A stretch of DNA of 39,658 nucleotides from the NCBI RefSeq assembly GCF_019966495.1, contig NZ_JAIMIA010000043.1:1-39658 (forward strand), written 5' to 3'. Both the position numbers and the translations under genes were made by a program. Below, one piece after another: positions 33,607 through 39,658 of this stretch. The notes under the pieces are model-generated. The model had not been told where the DNA came from and searched no databases. It was given only the letters and a program-made list of their open reading frames with translations. This DNA is from Tateyamaria pelophila (lineage in GTDB: Bacteria > Pseudomonadota > Alphaproteobacteria > Rhodobacterales > Rhodobacteraceae). Positions within the stretch are counted from its first letter, which is position 1, and each line of letters starts with the position of its first letter.

Positions 33607-34383
33607 CTATTGGAACCCGGGCGTTTTGATCTTGACCAGGTTGCCGCAATGCTTGCAATGCACGGCGTCGGCATCATGCTCGGACAATCCACAATGCTTG
33701 CATTCGTAATGCACTTTCGAAGGGATAAAGATCGCCCGGGCCAGTTGCACGAACAAGGCAACGCCAACGATCATGATCAAAACCGAGAAGAGCTTGCCCG
33801 GAATCGTGAGGGGTGTGATGTCCCCATACCCCGTCGTCGTCAGCGTGGTGATTGTAAAGTACAGCGCATCGACGTATCCGGCTACGCCCGTCGCTTGGTC
33901 GAAAAAGTACGCAAATACGACCGACGTGGTAAAAAACACGAACACAAAGAGGTTAAGCAGCGATATCACCGTCCGCTCGTGTTTACGGAAAAACCCGGAC
34001 GCAAGACGCAGGTCATTCAGGAGGTGATAGGAATGCACCAGTCGCAGCCCCCTCAGAATACGCACAAAGGCTGTGTCCGGCTCTATGATCGGGGAAATCA
34101 ACAGCGTCGCAATCACCACGATGTCAGCGATGACGTAGACCCGCCGCATCAAGGCCACACGATCGTTCGAGATCCACATCCGCGCCGAAAAATCTGCCAG
34201 AATCAGCAAGCCAAAAACGAATGTGATCACCTCAATTTCAAAGGTCTGCGGCAGCGGCGCCATGGCAATGAACGCAAAAATGCTGATGAAATCGAAACCG
34301 ATCAAACCGTACCGAAACCGGCGAGCAGTTATCGATGTTCCGGTATAGAGTTCGGTCAGGGTTTGTTTGAACGTTTCTGCCAT
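33607..34383 (-). CDS. Voltage-gated-type potassium channel with C-terminal zinc ribbon
   Basis: 258-aa six-helix channel subunit. S1-S3 are hydrophobic segments near 25-45, 52-68 and 82-102. S4 carries spaced arginines (FVRILRGLRLVHSYHL, 107-121). S5 is near 137-160. The pore loop has the K+ filter TTTGYGDITP (183-191), and S6 follows near 196-220. After S6 comes a compact four-cysteine knuckle, C228-x2-C231 and C243-x2-C246, i.e. a zinc ribbon. Such an end is unusual for a channel of this size and may sense metal or redox state or aid tetramer assembly. ATG 34383 is used; it diverges from the second demethylase. The 236 bp behind it hold no gene. Confidence 0.9.
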   Translation of the reverse strand: MAETFKQTLTELYTGTSITARRFRYGLIGFDFISIFAFIAMAPLPQTFEIEVITFVFGLLILADFSARMWISNDRVALMRRVYVIADIVVIATLLISPIIEPDTAFVRILRGLRLVHSYHLLNDLRLASGFFRKHERTVISLLNLFVFVFFTTSVVFAYFFDQATGVAGYVDALYFTITTLTTTGYGDITPLTIPGKLFSVLIMIVGVALFVQLARAIFIPSKVHYECKHCGLSEHDADAVHCKHCGNLVKIKTPGFQ

Positions 34384-34467
34384 CCTGATGGGATCAAGGC
34401 GAAAATTCGCAGGTAACGCAAGCCAGAAATCGGATCACCGATAGGTTACATTCTTCGATTCCAGTGC

Positions 34468-34496
34468 TTGAAACGGCATGATGTGTCGTGTTTCAA
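34468..34496. promoter_or_regulatory. Inverted repeat upstream of the second demethylase gene
   Basis: TTGAAAC (34468-34474) and GTTTCAA (34490-34496) are perfect 7-bp arms 15 nt apart, centred about 72 bp before ATG 34554 in the 170-bp region shared with the divergent K+ channel gene. The spacing suits a dimeric repressor or activator spanning two helical turns. No regulator gene is nearby. Confidence 0.45.
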
Positions 34497-34553
34497 CCAG
34501 TTGTGTCGCGCCGTTTCGGCAAAATTGCTGCCAAAGCAAGATCGGAGACTTCG

Positions 34554-36971
34554 ATGAAAACCACCACCCGCGTAGCCGTCATCGGCGGAGGCGTCGTCGG
34601 CGCGTCCGTCCTTTATCACCTGACGAAACTGGGCTGGTCAGACGTGATGCTGCTGGAGCGGTCCGAGCTGACATCCGGATCGACTTGGCACGCCGCGGGC
34701 GGTTTTCATACCCTGAACGGCGACACCAACATGGCCGCCCTTCAGGGCTATACCATCCGCCTTTACAAGGAATTGGAAGAGATCACCGGCATGTCCTGCG
34801 GGCTGCACCATGTGGGCGGCGTGACCCTTGCCGACAATCAGGACCGCTTCGACATGCTGCTGGCCGAACGGGCCAAGCACCGCTTCATGGGGCTCGAGAC
34901 CGAGATTGTCGGCCCCGAAGAGATCCGCAAGATCGCCCCTGTCACCAATCTCGATGGCATCATCGGCGCGCTCTATGATCCGCTGGACGGCCACCTTGAC
35001 CCCTCCGGTACAACCCACGCCTATGCCAGGGCGGCGCGCATGGGCGGTGCGACGATCCAGACACACACCATGGTGCGCGAAACCAACCAGCGCGCCGATG
35101 GCACATGGGATGTGATCACCGACAAGGGCAACATCCACGCCGAACACATCGTCAATGCAGGCGGTTTGTGGGCGCGCGAAGTGGGCGCTATGGCGGGCGT
35201 CTATTTCCCGCTGCACCCGATGGAACACCAGTACCTCGTGACCGAGGACGTGCCCCTGATCGTGGAGATGGCCAGGGACGGCAAGGAACACCCCCACGTC
35301 ATGGATCCGGCCGGCGAAAGCTATCTGCGGCAAGAGGGCAAGGGCCTGTGCATCGGGTTCTATGAACAGCCCTGCCGCCCCTGGGCGGTCGGTGGCACGC
35401 CTTGGGAGTTTGGTCAGGATCTCTTGCCTAACGACTTTGACAAGATCGAACAAAGCATTGATTTTGCGTATAAACGCTTTCCCGACCTCGAACGGGCCGG
35501 GGTCAAGAACGTGATCCATGGCCCCTTCACCTTTGCTCCTGATGGCAACCCGCTGGTGGGCCCCGTGCCCGGCATGCGCAACTACTGGTCAGCCTGCGGC
35601 GTGATGGCGGGCTTCAGCCAGGGCGGCGGTGTGGGCCTCATGCTGGCGCAATGGATGATCGAGGGCGAGACCGAGCGCGACACCATGGCCATGGATGTGG
35701 CCCGGTTCGGCAACTGGATCAGCCCCGGCTACACCCTGCCCAAGGTCATTGAAAACTACCAAAAACGCTTTTCCGTCGCCTACCCGAACGAGGAACTGCC
35801 CGCCGCGCGCCCCAACCGCACGACCCCGATGTACGACATATTCACCGGTATGGGGGCCGTCTGGGGCCAGCAATACGGGCTTGAGGTCGTCAATTACTTC
35901 GCCCAGGGCGACGAGCCGACCTATGAAACCCCGTCCTTCCGCCGCTCTGACGCCTTTGGGGCCACGGCGCGCGAGGTTGCAGGCGTGCGCAGCGCCGTCG
36001 GCATCAATGAGATCCACAATTTCGGCAAATATCTGATCAAAGGCCCGCGCGCGCGGGCGTGGCTCGACCGGATCATGGCCGGGCGCGTGCCAGAGCCCGG
36101 ACGCCTGTCGCTCACGCCGATGCTCAGCCCCAAGGGCAAGCTGATCGGCGATTTCACCATGTCCTGCCTCAGCGAGGAAGAATTCCAACTGACCGCGTCC
36201 TATGGCAGTCAGTCCTTCCACCTCCGCTGGTTCCTGCACCATCAGGAAGATGGCGTAACCATCGAAAATATCAGCGATAAACGAAACGGCTTCCAGATTG
36301 CCGGGCCCAACGCCCGCGCGGTTTTGCAAGCCTGCACGCTGGACAACGTGTCGGATCTGAAATTCCTTGATGTGCGCAGAATGACCGTCGGCATGACCGA
36401 CTGCATCGTGCAGCGGGTCAGCTATACCGGCGATCTGGGGTTCGAGATTTACTGTGATCCAATGGGCCAAAGGCAGCTTTGGTCCACACTGTGGGAGGCG
36501 GGCAAGGCGCATGGCATGGTGCCTTTTGGCATGCGCGCCATGATGTCACTGCGCCTCGACAAGTTCTTTGGCTCGTGGATGTCCGAATTTTCGCCCGATT
36601 ACACGGCGGCGGAAACCGGGTTGGACCGCTTCATATCCTGGAAGAAAAATGCCGATTTCATCGGGCGCGCGGCCGCGCAGGCCGAACGGGATTATGGCAC
36701 CGCCCGCAAACTGGTGGCCTTCGACGTCGAAGCGGACGACACGGATGTGAACGGATACGAGCCGATCTGGCTGGAGGGAACCGTTGTGGGCTTCTGCACC
36801 TCGGGCGGCTATTCGCACTTCGCGCAAAAATCCATCGCGCAGGGGTTCCTGCCGACGGACCGGATCACAGAGGGGCTCGAAGTCCAGATCGAAATTCTGG
36901 GCCAGATGCGCACGGCACGGGTGATCTCCACCTCGCTCTTTGATCCCGATGGCGCACGCATGCGAGGCTGA
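34554..36971 (+). CDS. FAD/GcvT-domain demethylase, dimethylglycine/sarcosine dehydrogenase-like (copy 2)
   Basis: 805 aa with the same architecture as the gene at 30950-33370. The N-terminal motif RVAVIGGGVVGASVLYHLTKLGW and SGSTWHAAGGFHTLNGDTN place the FAD-linking His at 46. NAGGLWAREVGAMAG and HQYLVTEDVP follow. The folate-binding half has GFQIAGPNARAVLQ, VSYTGDLGFEIYC, PFGMRAMMSLRLDKFFGSW and a final GcvT barrel. Likely reaction: N-demethylation of dimethylglycine, sarcosine or a similar osmolyte-derived amine with tetrahydrofolate as acceptor. ATG 34554 has GGAG 7 nt upstream; a start 22 codons earlier lacks this and lengthens the family's normal N-terminus. A MocA-like gene follows after 12 nt. 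Confidence 0.91.
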   Translation: MKTTTRVAVIGGGVVGASVLYHLTKLGWSDVMLLERSELTSGSTWHAAGGFHTLNGDTNMAALQGYTIRLYKELEEITGMSCGLHHVGGVTLADNQDRFDMLLAERAKHRFMGLETEIVGPEEIRKIAPVTNLDGIIGALYDPLDGHLDPSGTTHAYARAARMGGATIQTHTMVRETNQRADGTWDVITDKGNIHAEHIVNAGGLWAREVGAMAGVYFPLHPMEHQYLVTEDVPLIVEMARDGKEHPHVMDPAGESYLRQEGKGLCIGFYEQPCRPWAVGGTPWEFGQDLLPNDFDKIEQSIDFAYKRFPDLERAGVKNVIHGPFTFAPDGNPLVGPVPGMRNYWSACGVMAGFSQGGGVGLMLAQWMIEGETERDTMAMDVARFGNWISPGYTLPKVIENYQKRFSVAYPNEELPAARPNRTTPMYDIFTGMGAVWGQQYGLEVVNYFAQGDEPTYETPSFRRSDAFGATAREVAGVRSAVGINEIHNFGKYLIKGPRARAWLDRIMAGRVPEPGRLSLTPMLSPKGKLIGDFTMSCLSEEEFQLTASYGSQSFHLRWFLHHQEDGVTIENISDKRNGFQIAGPNARAVLQACTLDNVSDLKFLDVRRMTVGMTDCIVQRVSYTGDLGFEIYCDPMGQRQLWSTLWEAGKAHGMVPFGMRAMMSLRLDKFFGSWMSEFSPDYTAAETGLDRFISWKKNADFIGRAAAQAERDYGTARKLVAFDVEADDTDVNGYEPIWLEGTVVGFCTSGGYSHFAQKSIAQGFLPTDRITEGLEVQIEILGQMRTARVISTSLFDPDGARMRG

Positions 36972-36983
36972 TAGAATAGCGCA

Positions 36984-37577
36984 ATGATACCTGTTGTTCT
37001 TTTGGCTGCTGGATCGTCCTCGCGGATGCGGGGGCGTGACAAATTGCTGGAAACGATCGATGGCGTCCCATTGCTGCGACGGCAGGCACAGGCGGCGCGC
37101 GCGGTCAGCGATTGCGTTCTGGTCGCCCTGCCCCCGCGCCCGCATCCGCGCTATGCCGTCATCACCGATCTGGATGTGGTTCCGATCAACGTGCCAGACG
37201 CCGCCGAAGCCATGGGGGCCAGCATCCGCACCGCCTTTGCGGCCCTCCCGAAGGGCACGGACAAGGCGATGTTGTTGCTTGCGGACCTGCCCGAAATCAC
37301 CCCGGACGACCTGCGCACCGTGATCGCCACAGCGCAAAGCCACCCTCAGGCCTTGATCTGGCGCGGTGCGACCGAGGACGGCAAGGCGGGACATCCAATC
37401 GTGTTCGATCACCGGTTGTTTCCGGATCTGACGCAGCTTGCGGGTGACGGTGGCGGCCAAGAAATCGTCAAGGCCGCGGGAAATCGGGTGCATCTGGTGC
37501 GCCTGCCCGGCCAACGGGCGCGGCTTGACCTCGACACCCCGGAAGACTGGGACGCATGGCGCGCAGGCCGCCCCTAG
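36984..37577 (+). CDS. MocA/MobA-like nucleotidyltransferase
   Basis: 197-aa nucleotidyltransferase fold. The N-terminal signature VVLLAAGSSSRMRGRDKLLETIDGVPLL binds the nucleotide phosphates. LLLADLPEITPDDL near 98 supplies the metal-binding Asp. GKAGHPIVFDHRLFPDL near 133 and LDLDTPEDWDAW at the end are typical of CTP:molybdopterin cytidylyltransferases (MocA) and related proteins. It may mature a cofactor for xanthine dehydrogenase/CO dehydrogenase-type enzymes, but none is in the window. It lies 12 nt behind the second demethylase gene and may be co-transcribed with it. The ribosome site is weak. The 3' end faces the RTX-Hint gene with only 3 bp between stop codons. Confidence 0.85.
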   Translation: MIPVVLLAAGSSSRMRGRDKLLETIDGVPLLRRQAQAARAVSDCVLVALPPRPHPRYAVITDLDVVPINVPDAAEAMGASIRTAFAALPKGTDKAMLLLADLPEITPDDLRTVIATAQSHPQALIWRGATEDGKAGHPIVFDHRLFPDLTQLAGDGGGQEIVKAAGNRVHLVRLPGQRARLDLDTPEDWDAWRAGRP

Positions 37578-37580
37578 GCG

Positions 37581-39658
37581 TTACCTGAGGCGATCCACGA
37601 GGATCGCCGCTTCGTGCTTTTTCAGGGACATCCGCGCGGACCCAAAAGCATCCAGACCTTCGGATGACGCAAGCTCAGGAAACAGGGTCAAAATCTCGAC
37701 CCGCTGTTCATCGCCGATCCCTTTGAGAGAACGATCCCCCGGCTGAAAGCTTTCCGACCACGCGCCATCGGCCAGGACAACCTCGTGATGATCAAACATC
37801 AGGTGCACGTAGCTGACGGTTCCGACATTTGCTTGCAACACGCCATCCAGACCAATCAGAAACTTGGCCGCAACCAGGACTTCGCGTTCACCAAACATCA
37901 CTTCGGCCAGTTCCGATGTCAGCAACATGCGATGCTGCGGGCTGACCATCATATCGCGCTCAGGCAAACCGTTGCCAAGAGCGCCTGACCGGATCAAAAT
38001 CGGTTGGAACTTGGGATAGTCGGACATTTCCTGAGCAGTCAGATCGCGACGTCCAATCCAACGCACGGTCTGTATGCCGTTGTCGCGGGTAAAGACTTTG
38101 TCGCCCGGCTTCAGGTCTTCGGCCTTGATCTCTCCGCTTTGGGTGGCAATACGCGTGCCGGGGGTAAAGCAGATGATGACCTGCTCGATTTCGGAGTAAT
38201 CGATCCTGCCGGACAAATTCCCGTCGTCATCAAAAAGTTCGATGTAGCCGGCCTCGAAACCGGTCTCCGTGACCTTGGCCCTGACACCAGTCAGATCAAT
38301 AACGTCAATGTCATTGCCGTCCAGGTCCTCGCCACCGCGAACAGTCGTGTTGCCGAGCCCGTCTACGGTAAAGAGGTCCGAGTCGAATCCACCAAGGGCC
38401 AGGTTGTCCCCTTCGCCCAGTTCGATCGTATCCTCGCCACGACCACCCAACACCGTGTCGTCATCGGCGCCGCCGGAGATGAAGTCCTCACCGACACCGC
38501 CGCGAATGAAATCGTCGCCATCGCCGCCCAGCAGACTGTCATCGTCCCCCTGGCCAAAGATGACGTCGTCGCCTTCACCGCCGATAATTGTGTCGTTTTC
38601 ACCGGCCCCGAACAAGGTATCGTCGCCGATATCGCCCACAAGCAAATCCGCGCCATCACCGCCAAGGATACGGTCGTCACCCGCACCGCCCAAAATGCTG
38701 TCGTCGCCACCGTCGCCCCGTATCGTATCATCGCCGTCATCACCAAAGATCTGGTCATCATCTTGGCCACCCAAAAGGCTGTCGTCGCCGTCACCACCCT
38801 CGATTGTATCTTCGCCATCACCGCCGCTGATGGTGTCATCATCAGCACCGCCCAGAAGGCTGTCGTCTCCAGCCTGACCGAAAATGAGATCGTCGCCGTC
38901 ACCCCCCTCGATCGTATCGTCACCGGGTACGATTTCAGTGGTGACAGGATCATTAATCAGATCCCCGGTCAGAGAGAACCCGGATGTGCTGGTTAACGGC
39001 TGAAGGGTAAACTCGATAAAGGTCCGGTCCTGAAAGGCAGCGCTGAACCATCCATTCTGATCATCCGCCCCCTGCTGTGTTGTCCCGGTCGCCGTGACGC
39101 TGCCAGTGCTGCTTGTGACGTCCAGCGCGGTTTTGGAGGTCACCGCGAACGACGTGTAAAGGCTTGTATCCAGCGTGACGGCTTCTTCGTCCCCGTTGTT
39201 TTTACCGTCGATGTCATTGAACGTGGCCGTGGAATTCAGGGCAATGGTTGTACCTTTGGTCGCATCGGGCGTGTCCGGAACAAAGAATTCGAGGCGGAAT
39301 GTGGCCTCCTGACCCTTGGCCGAGCCATTCATCTCGATTTCCTGGCCATCTCGTCCGGACAGATCGACGTTCAACTTTGTGTCGGATTTCGACACAAGGA
39401 TCAGTTTGGCCGAAACACTCGTGCCGTCTTCCAGGACCGCCACGTTTTTGTATACAGCGAAATCGCCGGGTTGCGCGTTGTTGTCATCATTGTCCCGAGT
39501 GACGAGGTTGTCGATGTCAAGATCAAGGGGCGACGCTTTTTCACCCGGTTGCGTGCCGGTGGCCGAGTCGCCAATCAGCGTCCGACATTCCCCAAGTGGC
39601 CTGCCATCTGACGCGAAGATCGCCTGATCAGGCCTGCGGATCAAGTATCTTTTACCTC
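37581..39658 (-). CDS. RTX calcium-binding protein with C-terminal Hint domain (5' end outside window)
   Basis: At least 692 residues are open to the right edge with no stop, so the true start is probably outside; the TTG at 39644 is only a formal start. Regions, numbered from that TTG: 1-235 beta-rich, Thr/Ser-rich domain of unknown type; 241-420 twenty contiguous GGxGxD-type nonapeptides; 421-490 linker; 491 to about 630 Hint domain beginning IICFTPGTRIAT with Cys492 as likely nucleophile, then EDLKPGDKVFTRDNGIQTVRWIG; and a short tail. RTX repeats bind calcium and usually mark type I secretion. Hint domains of this group (Hint_2) are common at the end of Rhodobacteraceae surface or secreted proteins. 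No transporter genes are visible here. Confidence 0.88.
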   Translation of the reverse strand, partial: GKRYLIRRPDQAIFASDGRPLGECRTLIGDSATGTQPGEKASPLDLDIDNLVTRDNDDNNAQPGDFAVYKNVAVLEDGTSVSAKLILVSKSDTKLNVDLSGRDGQEIEMNGSAKGQEATFRLEFFVPDTPDATKGTTIALNSTATFNDIDGKNNGDEEAVTLDTSLYTSFAVTSKTALDVTSSTGSVTATGTTQQGADDQNGWFSAAFQDRTFIEFTLQPLTSTSGFSLTGDLINDPVTTEIVPGDDTIEGGDGDDLIFGQAGDDSLLGGADDDTISGGDGEDTIEGGDGDDSLLGGQDDDQIFGDDGDDTIRGDGGDDSILGGAGDDRILGGDGADLLVGDIGDDTLFGAGENDTIIGGEGDDVIFGQGDDDSLLGGDGDDFIRGGVGEDFISGGADDDTVLGGRGEDTIELGEGDNLALGGFDSDLFTVDGLGNTTVRGGEDLDGNDIDVIDLTGVRAKVTETGFEAGYIELFDDDGNLSGRIDYSEIEQVIICFTPGTRIATQSGEIKAEDLKPGDKVFTRDNGIQTVRWIGRRDLTAQEMSDYPKFQPILIRSGALGNGLPERDMMVSPQHRMLLTSELAEVMFGEREVLVAAKFLIGLDGVLQANVGTVSYVHLMFDHHEVVLADGAWSESFQPGDRSLKGIGDEQRVEILTLFPELASSEGLDAFGSARMSLKKHEAAILVDRLR
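37589..37608. terminator. Terminator-like hairpin for the MocA-like gene
   Basis: GGCGATCC (37589-37596), loop ACGA, GGATCGCC (37601-37608): a perfect 8-bp stem 12 nt behind the MocA-like stop, with a run of five T nearby (37618 onward). It lies inside the last codons of the convergent RTX-Hint gene. Confidence 0.55.
38385..38924 (-). repeat. RTX nonapeptide repeat block, 27-bp period
   Basis: Twenty uninterrupted nine-residue units (e.g. GDDTIEGGD, GDDLIFGQA, GDDSLLGGA) occupy 540 bp with no insertions. Certain units recur: DSLLGG appears at units 3, 6 and 15, and DTIEGG at units 1 and 5, pointing to internal duplication. Forms a calcium-dependent parallel beta-roll in the protein. Confidence 0.92.

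Noticed and set aside
38385-38924. Regular 27-bp periodicity resembling a CRISPR or minisatellite
   Set aside because: The period equals nine codons and encodes canonical RTX calcium-binding repeats. There are no unique spacers between constant repeats.

Overview
The window reads as chromosomal DNA from an alphaproteobacterium, most likely a marine member of the Rhodobacteraceae (Roseobacter group). This is inferred from gene content and style, since no database search was possible. The clues are GC-rich, tightly packed genes, a complete leucine/isovalerate degradation cluster, two large FAD/GcvT demethylases of the dimethylglycine/sarcosine dehydrogenase type, and an RTX-Hint protein of the kind common in that family. 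Most of the window is conserved chromosomal gene content. The accessory-looking parts are the left 1.4 kb, which holds transposase debris, and the right edge, which holds the RTX-Hint gene.

Layout. 1-1401: 3' end of an IS630-type transposase, then about 1.2 kb of degenerate DNA. 1402-11417 (mostly minus strand): leucine catabolism in two blocks. The first is ivd, a 90-aa membrane-anchored protein and an AMP-forming acyl-CoA ligase. The second is mccB, a 100-aa unknown protein, mccA, a GST, mvaB and liuC. A plus-strand ompW with an FNR-type box sits between the blocks. 11566-13956: a CreA-family secreted protein, converging on and overlapping a DegT-type aminotransferase, and a Gph-like HAD phosphatase. 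14096-17982: glmU-glmS (UDP-GlcNAc supply) and an AlkD-type DNA glycosylase. 18134-20934: a small lipoprotein, divergent from moaA and waaA. 21119-26593 (minus): aroK-aroB, a DadA-like oxidoreductase and two tandem M20 amidohydrolases, the last broken by a frameshift in a G8 tract. 26687-30878 (plus): a 49-aa membrane protein, a 511-aa secreted unknown, xerD and a CorC/HlyC-type membrane protein. 30950-37577: two paralogous FAD/GcvT demethylases flanking a K+ channel with a C-terminal zinc ribbon, then a MocA-like nucleotidyltransferase. 37581-39658: the C-terminal part of an RTX-Hint protein that runs off the window.

How the genes work together. The 1.4-11.4 kb block encodes the route isovaleryl-CoA to 3-methylcrotonyl-CoA (Ivd), to 3-methylglutaconyl-CoA (MccAB), to HMG-CoA (LiuC), to acetyl-CoA and acetoacetate (MvaB). 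Several junctions are TGATG or TTGA overlaps, which suggests translational coupling. The strongest non-genic signal is a family of roughly 21-bp palindromes with CGGAAACCG / CGGTTTCCG arms. They occur at three places (2220-2263, 18012-18123, 24872-24914). Two of these lie directly behind a stop codon in the same orientation, and two share the same two-palindrome architecture. I see no CRISPR array, tRNA or rRNA, and no clear novel multi-gene defence or biosynthetic system. The best candidates for something undescribed are this palindrome family, the embedded 100-aa protein in the methylcrotonyl-CoA carboxylase operon, and the demethylase/K+ channel cluster.
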